From Erodium maritimum (taxonomy: Eukaryota; Streptophyta; Magnoliopsida; Geraniales; Geraniaceae): 64,000 nucleotides of DNA. Position 1 is the stretch's first letter, and every line of letters starts with the position of its first letter. Of the stretch, positions 1 through 10,290 are shown one piece after another. The stretch covers positions 43,704,557 through 43,768,556 of the forward strand of contig OY997594.1 of assembly GCA_963921825.1 (NCBI GenBank). The letters run 5' to 3'. The translations under genes were made by a program, and so were the position numbers. The notes beneath the pieces were generated by a model, which worked only from the letters and a program-made list of their open reading frames with translations, made no database searches and was not told the origin of the DNA.

Positions 1-87
1 GTCATTTTAAGTTCACATAACTGTTAGTCTTAAATTTTTCCTATTTTTCGCAGGTTTGACTGGCGTTGACCGAGAGTGGTTATTACA
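1..87 (-). mobile_element. LTR-T (Tekay-like) LTR, terminal fragment
   Basis: On the plus strand this ends GGTTATTACA, which is the reverse complement of the LTR-T start TGTAATAACC. The preceding bases match the same zone of the copies ending at 19930 and 55095. The rest lies outside the window. It abuts an LTR-T of opposite orientation at base 88, and the first bases after it (GCGTG) are the expected right-hand target duplication. Confidence 0.8.
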
Positions 88-703
88 GCGTGGGGCAGGC
101 TCGAGCCCAGCGGAATAGCAACCGACACTGAGCAGCTGACAGGAGTGCGATCCTTTGTGATCTTGTTTGGTGTGCGATCCTTAGTGATCTTGGGTGTTGC
201 GTGGTGGTCTGTCGTGTCTTTGGAGGAGGTCGTCAATCGTTGTGTCGGGTCTACTTTACGTGCCGAGTGTTGAGTCGGCTGAGGAAAGTATCAATGTGTG
301 GGTGTCGGTCGGGTTACTTGAGTTTGGGGATGATGATCCCCGGTGTTGAGTTGGTTTTTGGTGTTACCGGCATTGTCTGCTAATTATGCCGTAGTCAGTC
401 TGTTATCAGTGGTGGTGAGCGAACTCTCACCCCTAGCTGCTTTTCCTACAGGTACCGGTCGCAGGTTGGACTAGGTGAGCTTCTGAAGCTTGAAGAGTTA
501 GGAGCGGGATTCTGGGTTTTACTTTTGAGTCTAGTGACGGATACCTTGTTTTGTCCACTTGTCGGGACTTATTTTGTGTTGTAAATATTATTTTGTTTAA
601 CTAAATGGAGATTTTAAAGTGTTTATTCAAAACAGGTTTCATTTGTTTTATTGTTTTAAACGTTCGCGTCCGGAGTTCGGTTTACTGAAATTGGGGCGTG
701 ACA
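88..703 (+). mobile_element. LTR-T LTR, 3' part
   Basis: This is the 3' part of a plus-oriented LTR-T LTR ending GGGGCGTGACA. It carries the conserved hairpin (GTGAGCG..., here slightly eroded at about 415-432), the motif GCTGCTTTTCCTACAG at about 438-453 and the final CGTCCGGAGTTCGG block. Its 5' part is cut off by the opposite-strand LTR-T that ends at 87, so this copy was the target and is the older of the two. Confidence 0.85.
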
Positions 704-1214
704 GCTCGGCTCACCGACTACCGCTCATTCCCGAATTAAGCCACCGCTGCCATCTTTGAAGCTGTCGCCATCTCTAAGACCACCACCGGCGCGTCATTCT
801 CCCTGGCCTCCACTACCGCACCCTCCTCGACCACTCTGGTTTTGTTTTAGTTTAACTATTTTGTTCCTTTTCACAAGATTAATGATTGGTGAGCGAAGAT
901 TTAGGGCTTCTACCCAAGAATTCAGAGACTTTTACTAGGAGGGATCCTTGAATCACATCTACCATCGTCGCTCTCAACCCTTTGAAACTGATGCAAGTAG
1001 GTTCGGTAGCATTCTGCAGAGTATGCAACATTTAGGCAACACATTGAGAAACCATAGTTAGTTTCGTCCTAGTTTATTTTCAGTTTAACTATATGGCATT
1101 TCTAATACCATTTATAACGATTATAATGTTAAAAGAATAGCGAACATCATGTTCCACGTTTGTTCTCAGTGGTCATGAAGTATTTCTACCTAATGCACTC
1201 GTTTGTAATTGAAT
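704..1214. other. unassigned intergenic DNA
   Basis: I recognise no gene or repeat here. There is a short pyrimidine-rich, proline-coding stretch at about 755-840 and nothing that continues as a credible reading frame. Confidence 0.4.
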
Positions 1215-1725
1215 TCTAATTTTAATGAAATTGCACATTTGAGTAAAAAAAATACTTTTTTCCCAATAATTCTTAAAGAAATATATTATATATTTGTTTT
1301 AAAAATATAATTTTTTTGATTTCTCATTTTTCTTTTAATAATTTTTTTATTTCTTATTTTTCATTTTAAAATACTTTTATTTTATTAAAAGACCATATTA
1401 ACTATAAAAAATATTAAAACTAAATTAATAATTTTTTTAAAAATAAATGTATAAAATATGATTTTAGGAACAATAATTTGTATTTTTAATAAAATTAAAA
1501 TTGTACTTATTTTTATTTTTTTGTTCTGTTAAAATTTAAAATAAGAAATAAAAAAATAATATATTTTTAAAAAGTATTAAATAGAAAAATAGAAAATATT
1601 ATTTTAATAATTATTTAAAATAATAAAGAAATTTTTAAACATGAAAAATAAATAAATTATAACAATACAATTTTACTTTTTTTGAATGACAAATTGCAAT
1701 ATTAAAACTTATTAAGAGCGATTAC
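1215..1725. other. AT-rich spacer
   Basis: About 500 bases made almost only of A and T, rich in short TTTTTAAAA-like words. No coding signal or clear terminal repeats are visible. A smaller AT-rich block at 3361-3660 lies on the other side of the GC-rich segment between them. Confidence 0.6.
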
Positions 1726-1734
1726 GTCGAAATG

Positions 1735-3360
1735 CCTCGCGTAACATGTTCCTCGACCATAAAAGGACAGTATGAACGAACATTAGTTCACTGAACCTTG
1801 GAATACCAGAACCGTCATAGACATTATTTTGATGCCACATGGGCAGAGGAAGAAGGCGGGGGAGGAGGAACGGGATACTGAAGATCCTGAGGGACCTCTA
1901 CAGTAATAGTGGTGGTGGGAGGCAAAGCATCGTCTAGGGACCCCTCTCAGGGCCAGTCCCCGATGCTCAGGTGATGCATCATTCCTTGCCGCGGGGGGAT
2001 CTCCCCCGCCTGTGATTTGACCTGCCAACCAGATGCAGGCGCCACCCTTTCCCATACTCCAGCAGTTGCACTCCTACGAACCAAAGGCGTTGGAGCTTCC
2101 ACGACTCGCGCTCTTGGATGGGTGCGTCCACCACCTCCAATTCCACCACGCTCCCGTGGCAGCAGGGTAGCAATCGAATCAGTAGAGCGCTGATCTCTAC
2201 CAGCCCCTTGCCGGATGTTCCCGTGTACAAAAGCTGAGGCTTTCGTGAAGGGCCACCCAGGGGGCCTATCGCGGGCACCTGATTGGCATCTCAAGTGGGG
2301 GGCTCAGGGATCCGAGTTAAAACCGGGTCCATTGTTACCCCGTCCCCCTTCCTCGAGAAAACCGAGCCTCAGGTATCGGGCCCATTGTCACCAGGGTTGG
2401 GGCCTCAATCTCCCGCTCCCAACCCAACGCATCACCATCTCCACTAGAATCCCCATAGGACTGCAGCGCCACCCCGCCGAACGGGAGTGGTGAAGCACTC
2501 GTCATCTGACGCGGGGGCGCGGTCCTCTCGATGCATTGTACCGCATCATACCTCTTTGATATGCTGGGAGGTGAGTCTGAGGGCACCTTGTTGAGGCCGA
2601 TGTCCTGACTCTCCCCCGGACCCTAGTCTCCATGTGCTCCGACGCCTCTATCCTCGAGTCCCGAGGCCGAGTGCCACCAGCCACATAAGCAGTATTAGGA
2701 ATGACTCCGCTACAAGGTATCCAAACCCTACCCCGCCTCCGTACCCAGCCCCGACGAACAAACGTGGAGGAGGCTGGCATCGTGTTCCGCCGCACCCAGT
2801 ATCGATCGCGGACAAGGTGTTGGAACGCCCTTTACCATCCATGCCTTTATGAAGCGAGAGGGTGCCGACTTTGAAGCCGCACCTCCGGGCTGCGTGCCGT
2901 CCACCCCAGCCACCAGAGCAAGGTTGTGGTGAGCCTATGGAGACAGGCTAGGATTCGGCCGAAGAGGGCCGCAGTGTGGTGTGGGTCGTAAGGCACCCCA
3001 ATTCCCTGTACCGATTCATCGAGCTGCAGAGAATGAGCCATACCCCGCAAATTAGAAGGCCCAGCCGACATCAGTAGAGAAGAGACTCGGGGTCCTATGG
3101 CGATCGAACTAGGAGCCGACGAGATCGTAGGAGGGACGAAGAAGGGTGTGGTATGGGGATCCAGTCCCATCGGTATATATCCCTCACACCAAGCGTGGTC
3201 TACGAGGGTTGCGACCAGAAGGGACTAATGAACACATGGACTGCGATTCTGACAGTAGCTGTAGGAGGCGCGGGAGCGGTGGTGGCAAGGGAGAGCTCCA
3301 TAGCAGTTAAGGCTAGGGCTAGGGTTATTTTCTCAAGGACGAGAGAGAGTTTTGGCGGGG
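1735..3360 (-). pseudogene. degenerate L1-like ORF1 region (tentative)
   Basis: This GC-rich block between AT-rich spacers reads best on the minus strand. It starts near 3330 with an AACCCTAGCC-type leader followed by ATGGAGCTCTCC, a layout common in plant L1 elements. It continues in broken, proline- and arginine-rich frames (for example MGLDPHTTPFF at about 3170 and MPSDSPPSISKRYD at about 2586). Near 1800-1830 it ends in a segment reading IKIMSMTVLVFQGSVN, which resembles the start of a plant L1 endonuclease (the MxxLxWNxxG type). No frame exceeds about 115 codons, and frameshifts and stops are numerous. Poly(A) and target duplications were not found. It could instead be a captured gene fragment. 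Its composition differs sharply from the L1 at 37950-47851, so if it is an L1 it belongs to another family. Confidence 0.35.
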
Positions 3361-4412
3361 AAAGGTATGTTTTGTTAATTTTAAGTTTTAATAAGATTAA
3401 AAGTAATTTTTTTTTACTTTTTTTATTCTATTAAAATGAAAAATGAAAAATGAAAAATAAAATATTATTACAAGAAAAATGGAAAATAAAAATATATTTA
3501 GATTTATATGTATAATGGTATTTTTGTAAATCTTTGAAAGTTATGGCTGATATTAGGGTGATAAGGCGAGGGTGTTTATCATTTCGGAAAAAAAAACTAA
3601 CAGATTGTTTGATAGAAAAACGAACGGTTATAATTTTTGGAAAATGAGGGGGCCGGATGAAGCATTTTTTTATATTTGTGTATGTAACTGATAGTCGCGT
3701 ATACTTTTATGCGGCTTTTTAAAGTTTACCCTTTCTTTTATGTAATGTATAGTTCTTACCTTAAAATGTAGATTTGAACAAGTTTTTGGAAGAAATGACC
3801 ATGTAAAGACCTTATTACACTTCGACACTAAATTCATTTTCCAAAAGAGTAATTTAGAATGGATGACATAATATCTTATTGGCCACGAAACCCTAGCTTG
3901 TATGATATGGTGTTTGTCACTAGTTCTCACGATTGTCTCAATACTCGACTCAAGTAAAGACGAAGAACTTCTAAGGAAACTTGCGCACACCACCTCAGGT
4001 ATTCCTAACTTGATTTGTATACTTAATTCGATATGTATCTGATAAACGCAATTTCTCTTAATTGTGTTAACATTCTTTCAATGTATCCATATAGACCGAT
4101 CTATCTAGATATTAACCCTTATTCACAAGCGACGATACCCAAGTGTCTACTATGAAATAATTTCTTAATCATACTTCTAAAATTGAAGTTAGATTCATTA
4201 TTTCCAATATGTATGTCTTTTACACACAACATTGTATAAGATTGTGCTCCCACTAACCTACTTGTCACTTACAAGGCTTATTCTTGTTCTTGATTGAATA
4301 AAACATTTTGACCTTTATCAAAATTAGAATTCTCAAACTCCATGAAACACTTGATTGAATCTATGAATTGATCTTACAAGCTTGCATACCTATTCATAAT
4401 ATAATCAAGACA

Positions 4413-6384
4413 TGTCACGCCCCGAATTCAGTTGGACCGAACCCGGAACGCGAACGGTGAAACAATAAAATAATTTTCAAACATTTTAATAAACCGCTTA
4501 AAATCACCACTTTGAGTTAATCAAAATAATATTTTACAACTTAAAATACGTCCAAAACAAGCGGACAAAACCAAAGCGTACATCGCTAGACTCCCAAAAA
4601 CCCGGACTCCCGCTTCCAGCTCTTTAAGCTTCAAGAGTTCCCCTAGTCCGCCTCGTGACCAGTACCTGCAGGAAAAGCAACTAGGGGTGAGCATTTTGCT
4701 CACCACCACAGATACCAGACTGACTACGACATACTAGCAGAAATGCCAGAAACACCAACAACAAACCAGAACACCGGGGACTACTATCCCAAACTCAAAA
4801 GACTCGACTGTCACACGAAAACTGTTACTTTCCCCAACCGATCTAAACACCCGTACGCGTAATGTAGACCCGACACAACGGTTACGACCTCAGCCCAAAA
4901 CGCAAATAATAACCACGCAACACCCAAGATCACAAAGGATCGCACACAACAATCAAGATCACAAACGATCGCACTCCAGATACTCAGTGCCGGTTGCTAA
5001 CCGGCTGGTCTTGAGCTTGCCCCATGCAACTTTCCCTGACACTCGGTCGGGCCAGACGGTCGACCTGTTTGCGATATATACAGCGATACTTTTACGATAG
5101 CTAGTCGGAAGGGGAGCCGCCCTTCATCGCAGAAGAATGCACAACTTTACCGATGGTTAGTCGGAAGACTAGCCAACCCCCACGCGCGCGACCCAGGACC
5201 CCTTTTCTGTCAGGCGGGCCCCAACCTCCATGCAATCATAGTCATCACCCAAGGTTCAACAAATAGCGACAATACAGGTTTAACACCCCACAAGCACACA
5301 TGGCAACCCACGACACACAAAACAGAAACATACGGGTTCAACACCCCAAAGGCACACCTGACCACCCACGACACACAAACAGTAACATACGGGTTCAACA
5401 CCCCAACGGCACACCTGACCACCCACGACACACAAACAGTAACATACGGGTTCAACACCCGCCTAGCTTCCCCTTTCCGCGGTCGGAAAGCTCATGCCCA
5501 AGCTCCGGCGTGCTCGCGATCACTCGCCTAGCTTCCCCTTTCCGCGGTCGTCAGCACGATCTAACAAGCTCACAATTACAACATTTTTTAAGTTCGCAGG
5601 CAAAAACTGAATTTAAAGAATTAGACGCCCAAAAGCAACCCCGGTAATGTCGATCACTCCCAAACTTCCCAATTACTCGACATTGTCAACAACGGGCCCG
5701 GAAAGGCCCGATTCGCCCGGCTCGGCGAATCTGCCCGGGATTGGAAAACGCCCTTCCGGGGCTCCGAAAATTCCCGTTTTCGTTTCCTTTCCTCCTTCTC
5801 TCTTCTTTTATCTATTTTTTTCTCTCTCCTTCTCTCTTTTTTTCTATTTGGCCGAGACCTCTCATCCTTTCCTTTTTTATTTTGTTAAAAAAAAACACCA
5901 ATCTCTTATTTACAAAACTACCACTCTTAATTCTTTTTCTTTATTTTAAAAACCAACCACCACCTCATTTATGACAAAACTACCACTCTTTGTAGATATT
6001 TTTCTATCAGATTCGCGAAATTCGGCCGTCTCGGGCCCCGAACGGGCCCATTTTCCAAGAAATTACGAAATTTCACGTGCTACAAGGAAACGGCCCAACT
6101 AAGACTGCTGTAACGACGGATAAGCTTTTTGGATCCAAAACGGGCCTCGAACGGACCAAAACGTCGATCGGTTGACTTTTCCAGCAAAAAGTCAACATTT
6201 CCCAAATTGGTCAAAAAGTTGCCCTGAGTCCCCCAGAACTCACTTTGGTCGATATCGGGGTCAACTTAAGTCCGATATGACCCTCGGGGTCAAATTTAGG
6301 TTCATTTAGGTGCCTGTTCCAAAATTTTAAATTTTTCTGTTTTTCCGCCGATTTGACCGGCGTTGACCGGGAGCGGTTCTTACA
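4413..6384 (-). mobile_element. LTR-T solo LTR, short form
   Basis: A plus-strand start TGTCACGCCCC and end GGTTCTTACA define a complete minus-oriented LTR of 1972 bp. Target duplications AGACA lie at 4408-4412 and 6385-6389. It is shorter than its relatives (2.8-3.4 kb) and lacks their GC-rich GGCC zone. It belongs with the pair at 10291/21378 by its tip (TGTAAGAACC rather than TGTAATAACC). Inside, at 5290-5460, a unit of about 57 bp containing CCACGACACACAAACAG is repeated about three times in tandem. Confidence 0.92.
5290..5460. repeat. tandem repeat of about 57 bp inside solo LTR
   Basis: Three near-identical copies contain CATACGGGTTCAACACCCC followed by a GGCACA..GACCACCCACG block. The open frames through it are repeat artefacts. 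The same zone of other LTR-T copies holds different tandem arrays, so this is a fast-changing part of the LTR. Confidence 0.8.
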
Positions 6385-6954
6385 AGACATTTGCTTAGTA
6401 TCTTATACACGTCCATTTAATGTAAGTTTCGTTCAAAAAGCGTTGTCTTAACGTCCAATTGTCATATTCTAAAATATGCAATGTAGGACATGAACAATTC
6501 TTTATATATTAGAATATAGTTACTTGTGAAAGTATCACCATAACCTTAATTCTTCTTATGGATGCCACCTCTGTCCTTTTGTTTTGCTTGGGGTGACTAT
6601 GTACACTTGAATTGTGTACATAACTCTAGAGCGTTTGACAAATAAACTGGTGTTGATATGAAAGCTTCAATCCACGGTGTTCTGTCTTGATCGACCATTT
6701 GTACCCTTGTGGTTAGTTAACCATATGTTGGGTTAATCCAAGTTCTTACTTGATTTTTTGTGTGGATTGAATCCCTTTTCATGGCTCCTAGCCATTTGAT
6801 AGAGTCTGGTTCTTTCATAAGAGGAGGGCTATTATAGTCCTTCTTAAGTCATCACTCTCGGAAGTGAGAAACCCTTATCAGATCTGGGTTGACTTTGTCC
6901 ATTAACATCTTTGATCTTATGCTACATTGTGAATTCCCTCCTTTTCCTCATTGA

Positions 6955-7195
6955 TTCTCTATACAATTATAATGTTATTCCATGGCTTTTGAATTTCCTT
7001 GGGTAGTACTTTACTCCCATTGGCTGTTTTGGAAATGCATAGTTCATTTCCAAATGACACCGGTTCGAGATTACAAAAGTAATCTTATAGTACCATACAA
7101 TTATAACACTATTCTATGGAATTTGAATTTCCTTTGGGTTGTACAATACTCCTAATGGTTCCTTTGGAAATGTACTTTCCAAGAAGTACCATTTC
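6955..7195. repeat. diverged tandem duplication of about 120 bp
   Basis: Two imperfect copies start at about 6962 and 7098, each running from TACAATTATAA(C/T) through TGAATTTCCTT to a TTTGGAAATG..CCGGTTCGAGA / CCATTTCGAGC end. They lie in the Copia fossil A zone, have no coding potential and are clearly old, with many differences. Confidence 0.6.
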
Positions 7196-7199
7196 GAGC

Positions 7200-7690
7200 A
7201 ACAAAACATATTTTTTTTTCTTCTCTATAGCATTATAAAAGTTATGTCCTTAGTTACCTTATGTATTAATCAGGCCATGGTGAAAGTCACCACACTATGA
7301 GTAAACATCCTTGATTGGTGAAACAACTAAGGATGATTTTTCTATAGGAAGGCCGAGGAGATGGTTTTTAAAGAGTTACACACTTATAAATTGACAAGGC
7401 GATTTTTTATATGAAATGGATTTATTGATTTTTGAAATTTGAGATAAATCCCAAGACTAAAACGTCCTTCCATTGAAAATCAACAAAACAAACCAACCTA
7501 AAAAAACAACTACAACATAACACACCTCCAGATAAGATACAAGAGACAATTTAGTCAGTCACTACAGATTCCCTGTATTGACAAACTGTCTCCAAATCTC
7601 TCTTCTACACTATGCTGCTAGATTTTCTTGGTTTCTTTGAGTTTTAGCTCAAATTTATTGAATCAATTCTGGATTGAGTACTTTGTTTGA
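7200..7690. other. unassigned, between two Copia remnants
   Basis: AT-rich sequence with a run of T at about 7210. The junction between minus-strand Copia fossil A and plus-strand Copia fossil B lies somewhere here, but I cannot place it. Confidence 0.4.
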
Positions 7691-8103
7691 CTCAAATGGT
7701 GCAATAGGCTTATGAAGCCTAGAGAGACTGTTTTTAAAATCTATAATAGAAACTCAGTACATAGTTGCATGAGATGCAACTAGTGAACAAATTCCGAAAA
7801 AATAGATTTATCACCGAATTGGGTGTACCTAGATATCGGATTCGGTGAACTTGTTATGAGATAAGAATGGAGCAATTGCTCAAGATAAAGAATTGAGGGC
7901 TCACCGGAGGTCCAAGCATATGTTGAGACGTTTCATTCCATTCGAGAAATCATTGGGAAAGACACGTAGAGATTTATAGAGTAAACACAAAAGACAATGT
8001 AACTAAACTTGAAATTAGGCGTTCCACGGCCTAAGAACTAGGGTCACATTAAGTCAATGAGCATTAATCGTAATGTAAATTGATCTTAGTTCAAGTGGGA
8101 GTT
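7690..8103 (+). mobile_element. Ty1/Copia fossil B, RNase H end and polypurine tract
   Basis: Plus-strand sequence matches the end of a Copia pol: an EAEYIA-like block near 7740, the GAIAQDKE segment near 7870 and RSKHMLRRFHSIREI near 7905-7950. A polypurine tract AAGTGGGAG at about 8094-8102 directly precedes the LTR start TGTTGGAT at 8104. Only the 3' end of the element is in view, with several breaks in the coding part. The upstream pol, gag and 5' LTR were not identified. Confidence 0.7.
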
Positions 8104-9347
8104 TGTTGGATTTTATGCGCTAGGATAATCCACATTATTGAAATATTCCAATGTCATTTGTGAGTTAATAATAAGTTGGCAAACATTTTACTATCATAAG
8201 TTGTAGTGTTAATGAAACCATGAATATACTACTTTTTCTGGGGTATCAAGGAGTAGCTCCGCGATAGTATAACTCTTAGAAAAAAAATAATGAGTCTATA
8301 TATTCGTCCCTAGCCAAATCCAATAGTTAGAGCTAGTGTGACCGTTGATTGGAGGATCATGTTTTACTAATCATGCATATAGAGATATTAGTCAACGTGA
8401 TTGATGTCGAAAATTTTGACATTGGATGACCCACCTTGAGAATGCTCCATAGAACACGAGACATTAGAATTTTCCAACTATTAAATAAGATTTTAGGCCT
8501 ATGGCCATGACATCACCATACTATCTACACATTGTTTATTCATGTCTTGAAATAACTAAACGCTACTCCTGACCATATAACTATTAGGTTTATGCTCAGA
8601 TATTGGTACTCACGTATGAGATATATGCGTGGCAGTCATAAGGACTTGTCATTTGTATTCATACAAGTTAGATGTCAATTGAACTCCTTTTTTCATCAAA
8701 GAGAAAGTAATTCATTAAAAAAGATGGAATGAATTCCGAGATGGGAACCATAAACCAAATCCTTGGGTCTTGCACCACCGATCAGTACCATCGGTAGGGG
8801 AAACGAATTCACTCCACGAGCAAACCCTCTTGATGAGTGGAGGATTGTAGAAGAAGCATGACCATACGTATAATTTGTCACGTACAATCAGACTCAAGAT
8901 CAAGAGAACAACAGACATAATAGAAAAAGGGATTATGCTTCTATCCTCTTTTGTTCATTAATGACGTCATCCAAATGACAGAGGTTAAGATAACTTATGG
9001 TAACATGATCTAGCAAAGACAAAATCAATAATTCGTATGACTTGGGTAGTTATGAGCCTTGCTAGGAATTACACTTAACTTGTGGATGAAATGTTAATTT
9101 CCTTCTCACTACCAACATCATATGAATCCTAAAGGGTCACACACAATAGAGTAAAGACCACAACGAAGTGAACAATAGATGTTTAACGAAATAAATCGGT
9201 AAAGTTATATGTAGTATACCATAACTTATTAATTTAATTAATTTATCATGGAATAAAATCCATTATTTATATATAAATAGTATCTTGTACTAATAAATTA
9301 GAGCATATAAAAGAGCCCAATAGACTCGGTATCAAATGCAAACACGT

Positions 9348-10272
9348 CCTTATTGTGCAAACTGCGAACTCATAAGAGGGCGACATGTGTCCTTTTCGCA
9401 CGCGACGCGCACAACTCATGTTTGCGCTTGCATAGCTTTGATACTCCTCATTCAAAGCATCGGTACCCTTCCATACAAATGCTGACAAGTGTCCTTTTTT
9501 CGCGCATGCAAAGTGCTGGTACAAACACGCAAATGTTGGTACATGTTGGTACCAGCACCCATGTATATAAAGTACCGACACTTGTGTATGTAATGTACCA
9601 GCATTACCCCTATGAAAAGCGCTGGTACCTTCCATACAATGCTAACATGTGTCCTTTTTTTTTGCTCATATAAAGTGCTGGTACATGGTACCACAACTAC
9701 TCTACATGTTGGTACCAGTACTCGTGTATATAAAGTACCAACACTTGTATAGATAAGGTACCAACTATTTTGTATGTGATGCAGTCCACATGGTAGACGT
9801 AATGAGCGTAGTTGGAGAAACTGAAAAGGAGTCAGTGTTAGAATTCGACAAAACGTAGAATGTTTGGGTCGAAACGGCCTCCCGAGAAAAAATCATCGCT
9901 ATGTCATGATGTACAATGTTTTTTGGTTATCTGAGGTCATCTAGAGGGTCAAATTACCATATTTTGATTCCGAATGTTTATTTTCTCTTTGTTTTATGGT
10001 TTTCAGACTTCCTTTATTCGTATTGGGACTTTGGGATTAGTTTCCTTATTGTATTAGGAAATTGGGGTTTAGTTCATCTTTATAAACACATGAGGCTTTG
10101 ATTCTAAATCATTTTTTCTGAATTAATAAACACAATACTAGCACTTGTGTGTGTAAAGTACCAACACTTCGCATGAGGGGTACCCGTAGTGCGCACACGC
10201 GCAACCAGCACTATGTGCGCACAAAGGACATGAGTCACTTTCTTGTGAGTTCATAGTTTGCACGATAAGGGA
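9348..10272. mobile_element. inverted-repeat element of about 0.9 kb, non-coding
   Basis: The left end (CCTTATTGTGCAAACTGCG, then CTCATAAG) and the right end (its inverse, with CTCACAAG and TAGTTTGCACGATAAGG) form imperfect terminal inverted repeats of about 80-110 bp. The interior has two tandem units of about 160 bp (9470-9630 and 9632-9790) full of GCTGGTACC / GGTACCAGC words, and a segment at 9850-10130 that looks unrelated. There is no transposase. I could not find a convincing target duplication, so the family (Mutator-like MITE or other) is open. Confidence 0.5.
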
Positions 10273-10290
10273 GGTTTCAACTATGTATCG

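Larger units (their letters stand above)
3660..7200 (-). mobile_element. Ty1/Copia fossil A (RT region), split by a solo LTR
   Basis: Minus-strand remnants of Copia reverse transcriptase lie on both sides of the solo LTR at 4413-6384. The segment at 6390-6480 carries an LDVKT-like RT motif, and that at about 4250-4410 carries the following RSIYGLKQ-like region. The part toward 3660 continues downstream into the RT/RNase H zone. The element is heavily broken (well over ten interruptions), with no open frame longer than about 107 codons. Neither LTR was identified, and the right boundary near 7200 is approximate. Age cannot be measured without LTRs, but it is older than the solo LTR inside it. 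Confidence 0.6.

Noticed and set aside
1783-3170. Possible host gene in the GC-rich block on the minus strand
   Set aside because: No frame is long, no splice structure holds, and the ends look like an L1 leader and an endonuclease start. I list it as a tentative L1 remnant.
5300-5647. 115-codon frame with repeated HPRHTNSNIRVQHP
   Set aside because: A product of the 57-bp tandem repeat in a solo LTR.
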